From Microvirga sp. SRT01 (GTDB lineage: Bacteria > Pseudomonadota > Alphaproteobacteria > Sphingomonadales > Sphingomonadaceae), in the NCBI GenBank assembly GCA_018139225.1, contig JAGSNX010000003.1, positions 620,001-684,000 of the forward strand: a stretch of 64,000 bases of DNA, read 5' to 3'. Under the pieces are notes generated by a model. That model was given only the letters and a program-made list of their open reading frames with translations. It did no database searches and was not told where the DNA came from. Shown here in pieces: positions 8,928 through 17,363 of the stretch (its first letter is position 1; every line of letters begins with the position of its first letter). Position numbers and translations under genes: made by a program.

Positions 8928-9709
8928 CTGGTGGGGCCGATGCTCGCGCCCCCGCCGACCCCCTCTTTCGACCGCGGGCGCGGCATCGGCCCGATCAGGC
9001 GTTCATACTCGGCCTCCGGTGCGCCGTACGCATCGCCCGCGAACTCCTCCAGCCCGGCGCGGTCGCGCACCACGACCTGACCGCGCAGCGAGCGGATCAG
9101 GCCGCTGCCCTCCAGCGTCTGCAACGCCAGCGTCACGCTGGATCGGCGCGTGCCGAGCATCAGCGCCATGAAATCGTGCGTCAGCGCGATCTGATCGGTC
9201 GGCACCCGGTCGTGACACATCAATATCCACCGCGCGAGCCGCTCGTTGATCGTGTGCAGCGCGTTGCTGAGCGCGGTATGCGCGACCTGCACCGAAGACG
9301 TCTGCGCGTAGCGGAGCATCAGGCCCATCAGCGTCGGGCTGTCCCACGCGGCCTTCGCAAACGCATCGGCGGGCATGCGCAACGCGCCGCCCTCGACCTG
9401 GATCAGCGAATCGTGCGGCGACCGTCCCTCCGCCAGCAGCACCGGGAGGCCGGACATGCCCTCCGCCCCGAAAAGACCCGCCTCCACCCGGTTGCCGTCG
9501 GGAGAGATCGCCAGCAGCGACGCGACCGCCGTTTCCGGAAAATAGACGGTGTCCATCACCCCGCCGTGACCGCCCATCAGGAACCGGACCGGCAGGTGTA
9601 TCCGCTCCAGCGAGGGCGCGAGCCGCGCGAAGTCCTCCGCCGACAGCGCGGATAGCAGCCGGTTTTCGACCGTGGATTGCGCAGGCGAGGACTGCATAAG
9701 CATGGACAT
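8924..9709 (-). CDS. Crp/Fnr-family transcription regulator
   Basis: A 261-residue regulator with an N-terminal cyclic-nucleotide-binding-like beta barrel and a C-terminal winged helix-turn-helix (LTHDFMALMLGTRRSSVTLA). The sensory domain has no cysteine cluster of Fnr type and no clear cAMP-binding signature, so the signal is unknown. Similar proteins are common in alphaproteobacteria. The start is tentative: ATG at 9709, with in-frame ATGs at 9703 and 9697. It is divergent from a second Crp/Fnr gene across 234 bp, and its stop overlaps the end of the convergent TM2 gene. Confidence 0.85.
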   Translation of the reverse strand: MSMLMQSSPAQSTVENRLLSALSAEDFARLAPSLERIHLPVRFLMGGHGGVMDTVYFPETAVASLLAISPDGNRVEAGLFGAEGMSGLPVLLAEGRSPHDSLIQVEGGALRMPADAFAKAAWDSPTLMGLMLRYAQTSSVQVAHTALSNALHTINERLARWILMCHDRVPTDQIALTHDFMALMLGTRRSSVTLALQTLEGSGLIRSLRGQVVVRDRAGLEEFAGDAYGAPEAEYERLIGPMPRPRSKEGVGGGASIGPTS

Positions 9710-9852
9710 GATGGCATCCCGTCGTGCGGGCGGGGGAGCCTGACCCCCCGGTCGCCTGCATCCCGACACCGTGGGCAGGCGATGCCGCCGACTAGCACCG
9801 GCTACACGACCCCGCCTTGCCCTGGATAATGTTCGCTTTCCGACCAAGCGTT

Positions 9853-9876
9853 TTTACCGGCGGCCGCAATGGTAAA
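9853..9876. promoter_or_regulatory. Inverted repeat between divergent Crp/Fnr genes
   Basis: TTTACC at 9853-9858 and GGTAAA at 9871-9876 form an inverted repeat with a 12-bp spacer inside the 234-bp region between the two divergent regulators. The location suits a shared operator. It does not match the classical FNR box (TTGAT-N4-ATCAA). The rest of the intergenic region shows nothing I can name. Confidence 0.35.
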
Positions 9877-9943
9877 CGGGCCCTGCGAGCCGTGGTCGGC
9901 ACGGCGTGCGTCTTTCTCCCACGCCCCAAGAAGAGGTATTCCG

Positions 9944-10684
9944 ATGCAGGCAGGCGAACCTGTCCTCATGCCCATCGTCCGCAAGCTCGAACGATCCGGC
10001 CTACTCGACGAACACGACCGCGCCGAATTTCTCGCGCTGGCGCAGGAGGCGACCATGCTCGACGCCGACACAGTGATCGCGCGCGATGGCGAACCGGTCG
10101 AGCGTTGCTGCGCGTTGCTCTCCGGCTTCGCGTATCGGTCGAAGATCACCGGCGAGGACAAGCGCCAGATCGTGTCGCTGCACCTGCGCGGCGACCTGCT
10201 CGACCTGCACGGATTGATGACGGGTACCGCCGATCACGACATCCGCACGCTGACGCCGTGCCGCGTCGCCTTCATCCCGCGCACCGCCCTGCTCGCCCTG
10301 GTTGAACGGCGGCCGGCGATCGCCCGTGCGTTCTGGCTCGACACGCTGGTGGATGCCTCCGTGTTCCGGGAGTGGATTCTGAACGTCGGCCGGCGCGGTG
10401 CCCGCACCCGAATCGCGCACCTGCTGTGCGAAACGGCGGTGCGCGTCGCCGGCCTCGATGCGCAAACGGCGGCTGCGTTGCCGCTGACCCAAGGCCAATT
10501 GGCTGACGCGACCGGCCTGACGCCCGTCCACGTCAACCGGGTGCTCCAGTCGCTGGCGCAGGATCGCCTGATCGAGCGGGAGAACGGCGCGATCACCGTC
10601 CTCGACCTGCCCCGGCTCGCGTCGCTGGGCGAGTTCGATCCGGCCTACCTGCATCCGGAACTGATCCCGCTCGCGACGGGATGA
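9944..10684 (+). CDS. Crp/Fnr-family transcription regulator
   Basis: A 246-residue regulator, N-terminal effector domain then helix-turn-helix (LTQGQLADATGLTPVHVNRVLQ split around the two helices). It differs clearly from its divergent neighbour, so the pair is not a recent duplication. Lack of an Fnr cysteine cluster argues against an iron-sulphur sensor. AAGAAGAGG about 8 nt upstream supports the ATG at 9944; an ATG at 9968 is possible. The effector and targets are unknown. Confidence 0.85.
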   Translation: MQAGEPVLMPIVRKLERSGLLDEHDRAEFLALAQEATMLDADTVIARDGEPVERCCALLSGFAYRSKITGEDKRQIVSLHLRGDLLDLHGLMTGTADHDIRTLTPCRVAFIPRTALLALVERRPAIARAFWLDTLVDASVFREWILNVGRRGARTRIAHLLCETAVRVAGLDAQTAAALPLTQGQLADATGLTPVHVNRVLQSLAQDRLIERENGAITVLDLPRLASLGEFDPAYLHPELIPLATG

Positions 10685-10730
10685 TGCTCCGGGATGACGC
10701 GGGACGCGGTTTGTTCTACGTCCCGCGGCC

Positions 10731-11330
10731 ATGATCGCGCATCTCAAGGGACGGCTGGAGTCCACCGGCATCGACCATGCCGTCATCGACGTCGGCGGCA
10801 TCGGCTATCTGGTCGGCGCATCGTCGCGCACGCTGGCGGCGGTCGGTCCGGTCGGCGAGGCGGCGACCCTGTTCACGGAAATGCTGGTGTCGGAGGATTC
10901 GATCCGCCTCGTCGGCTTCGCGAGCGCAACCGAACGGGATTGGTTTCGTCTGCTGACCGGCGTGCAGGGCGTCGGTTCCCGCGTCGCGCTGGCGATCCTG
11001 TCGACTTTGGAACCGGTCGACCTCGCCCGCGCCGTCGGGGCGCAGGACAAGGCGATGGTGGCGCGGGCCAACGGCGTCGGGCCGAAGCTGGCGGAACGCA
11101 TCGTTCGCGAACTGAAGGATCGCGTCGGCGTCATCCCGGCGGGTAGCGGGACCGGGGGAGCGATGGTCGCGCCTGCGGGGGCGGCAGCGGATGCGGTATC
11201 GGCGTTGCTCAACCTCGGCTTCCGCCCCGCCGATGCCAGCGCAGCCGTTACGGCGGCGGATGAGGAATTGGGCGGCGCCGCCAGCCTCGACGCGCTGGTT
11301 CGGCTGGCGCTGCGAAAAGCCGCAAAATGA
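10731..11330 (+). CDS. ruvA: Holliday junction DNA helicase subunit RuvA
   Basis: A 199-residue RuvA, which binds the four-way junction and loads the RuvB motor. The start [10 protein letters not shown], the helix-hairpin-helix segments ([17 protein letters not shown] and [17 protein letters not shown]) and the C-terminal RuvB-binding domain ([15 protein letters not shown]) are all present. It lies downstream of the plus-strand Crp/Fnr gene with a 46-bp gap and is separated from both ruvC and ruvB by unrelated genes. Confidence 0.96.
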   Translation: MIAHLKGRLESTGIDHAVIDVGGIGYLVGASSRTLAAVGPVGEAATLFTEMLVSEDSIRLVGFASATERDWFRLLTGVQGVGSRVALAILSTLEPVDLARAVGAQDKAMVARANGVGPKLAERIVRELKDRVGVIPAGSGTGGAMVAPAGAAADAVSALLNLGFRPADASAAVTAADEELGGAASLDALVRLALRKAAK

Positions 11331-11335
11331 AACTA

Positions 11336-11370
11336 GACCCAAAATCCGTGTGTAAAATGCATTTTGGGTC
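11336..11370. repeat. Inverted repeat after ruvA with nested palindrome
   Basis: GACCCAAAAT at 11336-11345 pairs perfectly with ATTTTGGGTC at 11361-11370 around 15 nt. Inside the right half, AAAATGCATTTT at 11354-11365 is a perfect 12-bp palindrome, so two alternative pairings exist. It lies 5 nt after the ruvA stop and 40 nt before the next gene. It could be a weak terminator or a regulator site for the small downstream gene. Confidence 0.5.
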
Positions 11371-11410
11371 CGTAATGGATCAGTAAGCCTTTCCGCCGCA
11401 GGGTCGGGGC

Positions 11411-11875
11411 ATGGACACCACCCGCGCACTTCGTCTGCTGAACGAACATCGGCAGGGCCTTTTCGACCAGTTGAAGGCGGCGGAGGTGGTCGTCACCGGC
11501 GCCAGCAAGGATGGCGGTCCGGATCTGGCGCGAGCCCATTGGGATCTGGCGCGCCGGCTTCGCGCGTATCGCCTGTTCAAGCACGCCGACATCTTCTGCC
11601 CGGCCATCGCGCAGGGTGATCCGGGCGAGCGTCGCTCCGCTGTCGACATGATGGTCAGTTGCGACACCGCCGCCGCCAATTTCGATGCCTATGTGTTGCG
11701 CTGGAGCGGGATCGGCGGGGTCGTAGGCGCCGATGAACCGGATCGCCGCGCGGCGATGCTGACGCTGATCGCCGGCGTCCGCGCGCACCTCGATGCGGAG
11801 GGACTCGCGATCGAGCAGTTGCTGAATGCGTGGCTGGGCGTGTCTGCCGAAACCGCTTCGTACGCGCGCGGCTGA
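11411..11875 (+). CDS. Hypothetical alpha-helical protein
   Basis: A 154-residue protein with no family I recognise with confidence. It appears all helical, with no signal peptide or membrane segment. The pattern LNEHRQGLFDQL, LARRLRAYRLFKHADIFCP and later helices loosely recalls a four-helix hemerythrin-like bundle, but the full set of histidine and glutamate ligands is not evident. It follows ruvA on the same strand and converges with the exoD-like gene. Codon use is like that of its neighbours. Confidence 0.6.
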   Translation: MDTTRALRLLNEHRQGLFDQLKAAEVVVTGASKDGGPDLARAHWDLARRLRAYRLFKHADIFCPAIAQGDPGERRSAVDMMVSCDTAAANFDAYVLRWSGIGGVVGADEPDRRAAMLTLIAGVRAHLDAEGLAIEQLLNAWLGVSAETASYARG

Positions 11876-11889
11876 GGCGACGGTCCGAC

Positions 11890-12483
11890 CTACCCTTTCG
11901 ACCCGATCACCCCCACGCCGACCGCCACCGCCACCCCGGCCAGGACCGTCGCCACAATCATCAGCACCCCGTCCCGGACCAGCAGCGCCAGCCCGAACGC
12001 GGCGATCGCTGCCATGGGCGCGGTGCTCGCGAATGGCAGCAGTTCCAGCGGTGGCACCGTCATCGCGAGCAACAGGCAGCACAGGCCCGCCACCCGCACG
12101 AAGGGCCCACGGGTCAGCACCGGCAGCCGCCCGTGGAACCAGCGATCCGCGAAACGCGCCACGCCGCGGAGCTTGCGCGTCGCCTTGTCAACCGTCGCCG
12201 CCTTGGCGCTCCGCCGCGCTAGGAACTTCGGCAGCCACAGATGCTCGCGGCCGATGACGATCTGCACCGCGAACAACGCGATGATCGCCGCCAGCATGGT
12301 TGGCAGGCCGGGAATGCTGCCGATCGGCGATACCTCAATCAATGCCGGCACCAACAGGAACGGGCCGTAGGATCGGTTGCCGAACGCCGCTACCGCATCG
12401 CCGAGCGATACCCGGTCCTGCTCGTCTGCCAGCGTACCCAACGAGTCGAGGATGTCGCCGATGCTGTGGGGATCGTCCGCCAT
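11890..12483 (-). CDS. ExoD-family membrane protein
   Basis: A 197-residue integral membrane protein of the ExoD family: N-terminal soluble part with RVSLGDAVAAFGNRSYGP, then about four to five hydrophobic segments, including PALIEVSPIGSIPGLPTML and the C-terminal pair. ExoD was named for exopolysaccharide defects in rhizobia and its biochemical role is unclear. The gene is divergent from ruvB, with a hairpin repeat in the gap. Confidence 0.85.
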   Translation of the reverse strand: MADDPHSIGDILDSLGTLADEQDRVSLGDAVAAFGNRSYGPFLLVPALIEVSPIGSIPGLPTMLAAIIALFAVQIVIGREHLWLPKFLARRSAKAATVDKATRKLRGVARFADRWFHGRLPVLTRGPFVRVAGLCCLLLAMTVPPLELLPFASTAPMAAIAAFGLALLVRDGVLMIVATVLAGVAVAVGVGVIGSKG

Positions 12484-12610
12484 GCGCTTCCAACCGCATG
12501 GCGCGGAACGGGTTCCGCTGTCCTACATCGCTGCCCGATGCGATATAACAGACGTGTATTCGTCACCGCCCCATTCGCCTGATGCCCGCCGTTCGGATGG
12601 CAGCGTGCGC

Positions 12611-12655
12611 GAAGTAGAGGCCGGCGCACCGACGCCTCCACTTCCTCCACTTCGC
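12611..12655. repeat. Dispersed hairpin repeat, copy A (upstream of ruvB)
   Basis: A 45-bp element starting GAAGTAGAGG and ending CCTCCACTTCGCC. The outer arms form a ~10-bp stem with one mismatch. A close relative lies at 22363-22410 upstream of hisZ; the two share the last ~15 bases exactly and the stem architecture. Copy A lies between divergent exoD and ruvB, so it is not simply a terminator. Confidence 0.65.
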
Positions 12656-12696
12656 CCCCTCGACTTGATGCGTGCAGGTCCGCTACGGAACGAATC

Positions 12697-13716
12697 GTGA
12701 CCGACGACCGCCTCCTGACCGCCAGCCGCCGCCCCGAGGACGTCGACGCCGCGCTGCGCCCCAAAAGCCTCGACGAATTCGTCGGGCAGCAGGCGGCGCG
12801 CGAGAACCTGCGCATCTTCATTCAGGCCGCGCGCGGTCGCGGCGATGCGCTCGATCACGTGCTGTTCTTCGGCCCTCCGGGTCTCGGCAAAACCACGCTG
12901 GCGCAGATCATCGCGCGCGAAATGGGCGTCGGCTTCCGCGCCACCTCCGGCCCGGTCATCGCCAAACAGGGCGATCTCGCCGCGCTGCTGACCAATCTGG
13001 AGGATGGCGACGTCCTGTTCATCGACGAGATCCACCGACTACAACCGGCGGTCGAGGAGGTGCTGTATCCGGCGATGGAGGACCGCGCGCTCGACCTGAT
13101 GATCGGGGAGGGGCCATCGGCACGCTCCGTCCGCATCGACCTGCCGCGCTTCACGCTGGTCGGCGCGACGACGCGGCAGGGATTGCTGACGACCCCGCTG
13201 CGCGACCGCTTCGGCATTCCCGTGCGCCTGCAATTCTACACGGTGGAGGAACTGACGCGCGTCGTATCGCGCGCCGCCGGCCTGCTCGATCTCGGCATCG
13301 CGCCAGACGGCGCGGCGGAGGTCGCGCGCCGTGCGCGTGGTACGCCGCGCATCGCCGGCCGCCTGCTGCGTCGCGTCCGCGATTTCGCCAACGTTGCGGG
13401 GGTGGAAACGGTGGATGCCCGCGTCGCCGACGCCGCGCTCAACCGGCTGGAGGTCGACAAGCTCGGCCTCGATGCGATGGACCGGCGCTATCTGCACATG
13501 ATCGCCGATATCTATCGGGGTGGCCCGGTCGGGGTGGAGACGCTCGCCGCCGGCCTGTCCGAACCACGCGATACGATCGAAGAGGTGATCGAGCCCTATC
13601 TGATCCAGCTTGGGCTCATCGCCCGCACCGCCCGGGGCCGCTTCCTGAACGCCGGGGGCTGGAAGCATCTCGGGCTCAACCCGCCGGCGGGATCGCAGGA
13701 CGGATTGTTCGACTGA
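12697..13716 (+). CDS. ruvB: Holliday junction branch-migration ATPase RuvB
   Basis: A 339-residue AAA+ motor. Walker A is GPPGLGKT (59-66); Walker B is in LFIDEIHR; the arginine finger/sensor region [10 protein letters not shown] and the C-terminal winged-helix domain are complete. It starts with GTG at 12697, with ACGGAA 7 nt upstream. It works with RuvA and RuvC, encoded about 1.4 and 4.8 kb upstream, from its own promoter region shared with exoD. Confidence 0.97.
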   Translation: MTDDRLLTASRRPEDVDAALRPKSLDEFVGQQAARENLRIFIQAARGRGDALDHVLFFGPPGLGKTTLAQIIAREMGVGFRATSGPVIAKQGDLAALLTNLEDGDVLFIDEIHRLQPAVEEVLYPAMEDRALDLMIGEGPSARSVRIDLPRFTLVGATTRQGLLTTPLRDRFGIPVRLQFYTVEELTRVVSRAAGLLDLGIAPDGAAEVARRARGTPRIAGRLLRRVRDFANVAGVETVDARVADAALNRLEVDKLGLDAMDRRYLHMIADIYRGGPVGVETLAAGLSEPRDTIEEVIEPYLIQLGLIARTARGRFLNAGGWKHLGLNPPAGSQDGLFD

Positions 13717-13736
13717 CGGAGTAGAAGGGGGGTCAC

Positions 13737-14960
13737 ATGGGGGGAATGGTCGTCGACGCGGCGGATCGGGGCACCGTGCTATCGCCTGCGCCACCCGCGA
13801 TATCGTTGCCGGCGCTGTTCCTGCGCTTCCTGCGGTTCGGCTGCCTCGCCTTCGGTGGCCCGGTCGCGCAGATCGCGATGATCCGGCAGGCGCTGGTCGA
13901 GGACGATCCGTGGATCTCCGGCGCGCGCTTCAACCGCCTGCTCGCGATTCTCCAGATCCTGCCGGGGCCGGAGGCGCACGAACTCTGCGTCCATCTGGGC
14001 ATGGTCGCGCGGGGCCGCTGGGGCGGACTGCTCGCCGGGCTCGGCTTCATGCTGCCCGGCTTCGTGCTGATGCTGGGCGCGGCGTGGCTCTACGATGCGT
14101 GGCTGCTTGGTCGGACGGGGGCGTCGGGGCTGCTGCTGGGCGTGCAGATCGTCGTGGTCGCGATCATCGTCCGCGCGGTGCAGCGGATCGGCACGCATGT
14201 GCTGGAGGATCGCCTGCTGTGGCTGATCGCCGGACTTGCGACGGTCGCGACTTTGCTCGGCGTGCCCTTCTGGATCCCGCTGATCGCCGGCGGTCTCGCC
14301 TATGCGGTCGCGGCGCGGCGCTGGGCCGCGGCGGCGGTGGCGGTGCTGGCCGTCCTCCTCGCGCTGGCGCTGCATAACGGCACGGTGGCGCCGGTCGGCG
14401 CGGTGCCCGCGTTGCCGGCCGTGCAGGCGGGCATCGCCGCGCTGTTCGTCGCCGGGCTGAAGGGCGGGCTGCTCACCTTCGGTGGGGCCTATACCGCCAT
14501 CCCCTATGTGCGCGCCGACACCGTCGGGCGCGGCTGGCTGGCGGACGGCACGTTTCTCGACGGCGTCGCGTTGGCGGGCGTGCTGCCGGCGCCGTTGGTG
14601 ATCTTCGGCACCTTCGTCGGCTATGTCGCCGGTGGTCTCGGCGGTGCGCTGGCGCTGACCGCGGGCATGTTCCTGCCGGCATTCGCGTTTTCGATGATCC
14701 TGTTCGAACGGCTGGAGGCGGTGGTGGAGAACCCGGCCACCCACCGCCTGCTTGCGGGCGTTGCGGCGGCGGTGGTCGGGGTGATCGCCGCCACGTCGGT
14801 GCAGCTCGGCTGGGCCACCGCCGCCCGCGCTCCGGCGCTCTGGCCGGTCGGGACGATCTTCGCGCTGGCGCTGGCGGCGGCGTGGTTCGGCAAGGGGCGC
14901 TGGCTGATCCCCGCGCTGATCGCTTTCGGTGCGGCGGCGGGGTGGCTGCTGTTTCCGTGA
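13737..14960 (+). CDS. chrA: Chromate transporter, two-domain ChrA
   Basis: A 407-residue membrane protein made of two homologous CHR halves. The paired signatures are FGGPVAQIAMIR in the first half and LTFGGAYTAIPYVR in the second. The long form of ChrA exports chromate using proton motive force; whether this member handles chromate or another anion is not known. The ribosome site GGGG lies directly upstream of the ATG at 13737. No chrB or reductase gene is adjacent. Confidence 0.92.
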   Translation: MGGMVVDAADRGTVLSPAPPAISLPALFLRFLRFGCLAFGGPVAQIAMIRQALVEDDPWISGARFNRLLAILQILPGPEAHELCVHLGMVARGRWGGLLAGLGFMLPGFVLMLGAAWLYDAWLLGRTGASGLLLGVQIVVVAIIVRAVQRIGTHVLEDRLLWLIAGLATVATLLGVPFWIPLIAGGLAYAVAARRWAAAAVAVLAVLLALALHNGTVAPVGAVPALPAVQAGIAALFVAGLKGGLLTFGGAYTAIPYVRADTVGRGWLADGTFLDGVALAGVLPAPLVIFGTFVGYVAGGLGGALALTAGMFLPAFAFSMILFERLEAVVENPATHRLLAGVAAAVVGVIAATSVQLGWATAARAPALWPVGTIFALALAAAWFGKGRWLIPALIAFGAAAGWLLFP

Positions 14961-15006
14961 TCGCGCCGCTACCCGGCCCCCGGACAATCTGATAGCGAGT
15001 CGCATC

Positions 15007-17274
15007 ATGCCCACGGCCGCCGCCTCCGCCCGCGAGATTCTCGTTCGTCTTCACGACGTAATGGCGTCGCGTACGCCCGCGCAGGCGAAGCTCAATCAGG
15101 TCGTCGGCATCATCGGCGAGGAAACGGACAGCGAAGTCTGTTCCGTCTATCTGCTTCGCGAGGGCGTGCTCGAACTCTTCGCCACCCGCGGCCTCGCGCA
15201 GGAGGCGGTGCACGTCACCAAGCTGGCGCTGGGCGAGGGGCTGGTCGGTACGATCGCCGAGCGCGGCGAGGTGCTGAACCTCGACGAGGCCGCCTCCCAC
15301 CCCGATTTCCGCTACATGCCGGAAACGGGGGAGGAGCGCTTCCACAGCTTCGCCGGCGTGCCGATCATCCGCCGCGAACGCGTCGTCGGCGTGCTCGCGG
15401 TCCAGCATGCCGAACAGCGCCGCTACGCCGATGTCGAGATCGAGGCGTTGCTGACCGTCGCGATGGTGTTGTCGGAACTGATCGCCAATGCCGGCCTGAT
15501 CGACACCGGCGCGGTGACCGATCGTCCGCAATCGACCGCCGCCGTCCGCATTCCGGGGCAGAAGCTGGTCGAGGGCATGGCGTCCGGCGCGGCGGTCTTC
15601 CACCAGCCGCGCATCGTCGTCGAGCATACTGTCGCCGAGGACACCGATGCGGAGCGCCACCGCGTCTACGCCGCCTTCGACAAGATGCGCGAGCAGATCG
15701 ACCGCATCGCGCGGGAGGCCGAATTCGGCGTCGGTGGCGAGCATATCGAGGTCATCGAGACCTACAAGATGTTCGCCTATGACGAGGGCTGGGCGCGGCG
15801 CATCAACGAGGCGATCGACAGCGGCCTGACCGCCGAGGCGGCGATCGAGCGCGTGCAGCAGCGCACCCGTCAGCGGATGCGCCAGATCGACGACCCGTTG
15901 CTCGCCGATCGCATGCACGATCTGGAGGATCTCGCGAACCGCCTGCTGCGCATCGTCTCGGGCCAGATGGGCACCGCCGCGCAACTCGGGCTGCGGCAGG
16001 ACACGATCCTGATCGCCCGCAATCTCGGCCCCGCCGAATTGCTGGAATACGACCGCCGCCGTCTGAAGGGCGTGATCCTGGAGGAAGGATCGCTCACCGC
16101 GCACGTCACGATCGTCGCGCGAGCGATGGGCGTGCCCGTGCTCGGCCGCGTCCGCGACGTCCGCCGCCTGATCGCGGAGGGCGACCAGCTGCTGCTCGAC
16201 GTGGCCGAGGCCAACGTCTTCGTCAGGCCGTCGGCGGCGATGGAGGAGGCGTTCGACGCCAAGCTGGTGCTGCGTCAGAAGCGCAAGGCCGCATTCGCCG
16301 CGCTGCGTGACGTGCCGCCGGAGACGAAGGACGGCCACCGCGTCACGCTCATGATCAACGCGGGCCTGCGCGACGATGTCGGCGCGCTCGACATCACCGG
16401 CGCGGACGGGATCGGCCTGTTTCGCACCGAATTCCAGTTCCTCGTCTCCGCGACGCTGCCCCAGCGCGAACGTCAGCAACGCCTTTACCGGGAGGTGCTG
16501 GAAACCGCCGGCGACCGTCCCGTCGTGTTCCGCACGATCGATATCGGCGGCGACAAGGCGTTGCCCTACCTGAAGCTGGAGGGCGGCACGGAGGAAAATC
16601 CGGCGATGGGCTGGCGCGCGCTGCGCCTGTCGCTGGAGCGTGACGGCCTGATGAAGGTGCAGGCGCGCGCATTGCTGGAGGCGGGGGCGGGCCGCACCCT
16701 CAACGTCATGTTCCCGATGGTGTCGGAGGCATGGGAGTTCGACGAAGCGAAGGCATTGTTCGAGGCGCAGCGCGACTGGCTGTCGAGCCGCGGCAAGCGC
16801 GCGCCGAACGAAGTCCGCTACGGCGCGATGCTGGAGGTGCCGGCGCTGGCCGAGCAACTCGACCTGCTGTTGCCCGCGGTCGATTTCCTGTCGATCGGCA
16901 CCAACGACCTGACGCAGTTCCTCTTCGCCGCCGATCGCGCCAACCCGAAACTGGCGGAGCGGTACGACTGGCTGTCCTCGTCGATCCTGCGCTTCCTGCG
17001 TCGCGTCGCCGCCGCGGCGCGCGAACAGGGCGTGCCGGTGGCGGTGTGCGGCGAGATGGGCGGCCGCCCCTTGGAGGCGCTGGCCCTGATCGGTATCGGT
17101 ATCGATCGGTTGTCGATCACACCCGCCGCGGTCGGCCCGGTCAAGGCGATGATCCGGTCGCTGGATCGGGCGGCGGTGACGGCGGCGCTCGACACGCTGC
17201 TCGAAAAGCCGCCGCGCGACATGCGCGGCGCGCTCGAAGGCTGGGCGGCGGCGAACGGAATCGAGTTGGCGTAA
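15007..17274 (+). CDS. ptsP: Nitrogen-PTS enzyme I (PtsP, EI-Ntr)
   Basis: A 755-residue phosphoenolpyruvate-protein phosphotransferase. The order is an N-terminal GAF domain (about 1-165), the PEP-utilising N-terminal domain, the phosphohistidine segment GSLTAHVTIVARAMGVPVLG, and the C-terminal PEP-binding barrel (GIGLFRTEFQFL, IGTNDLTQF, VCGEMGGRPLEA). It passes phosphate from PEP to NPr in the regulatory nitrogen PTS, sensing glutamine through the GAF domain in known cases. The start at 15007 is where family similarity begins. NPr and EIIA-Ntr genes are not in the window. Confidence 0.95.
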   Translation: MPTAAASAREILVRLHDVMASRTPAQAKLNQVVGIIGEETDSEVCSVYLLREGVLELFATRGLAQEAVHVTKLALGEGLVGTIAERGEVLNLDEAASHPDFRYMPETGEERFHSFAGVPIIRRERVVGVLAVQHAEQRRYADVEIEALLTVAMVLSELIANAGLIDTGAVTDRPQSTAAVRIPGQKLVEGMASGAAVFHQPRIVVEHTVAEDTDAERHRVYAAFDKMREQIDRIAREAEFGVGGEHIEVIETYKMFAYDEGWARRINEAIDSGLTAEAAIERVQQRTRQRMRQIDDPLLADRMHDLEDLANRLLRIVSGQMGTAAQLGLRQDTILIARNLGPAELLEYDRRRLKGVILEEGSLTAHVTIVARAMGVPVLGRVRDVRRLIAEGDQLLLDVAEANVFVRPSAAMEEAFDAKLVLRQKRKAAFAALRDVPPETKDGHRVTLMINAGLRDDVGALDITGADGIGLFRTEFQFLVSATLPQRERQQRLYREVLETAGDRPVVFRTIDIGGDKALPYLKLEGGTEENPAMGWRALRLSLERDGLMKVQARALLEAGAGRTLNVMFPMVSEAWEFDEAKALFEAQRDWLSSRGKRAPNEVRYGAMLEVPALAEQLDLLLPAVDFLSIGTNDLTQFLFAADRANPKLAERYDWLSSSILRFLRRVAAAAREQGVPVAVCGEMGGRPLEALALIGIGIDRLSITPAAVGPVKAMIRSLDRAAVTAALDTLLEKPPRDMRGALEGWAAANGIELA

Positions 17275-17363
17275 GGGCGTTCCCGAACGGGCGCGCGGCT
17301 TGACGGGGCTGTAACGCTCTGAAAGATGCAGGGGCGGGTGGGATGCCCGGGCGGAGTGAATGG

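Noticed and set aside
14473..16857. A 794-codon open frame on the minus strand opposite chrA and ptsP
   Set aside because: Antisense shadow of two well-supported genes; the translation has no recognisable family and atypical composition.
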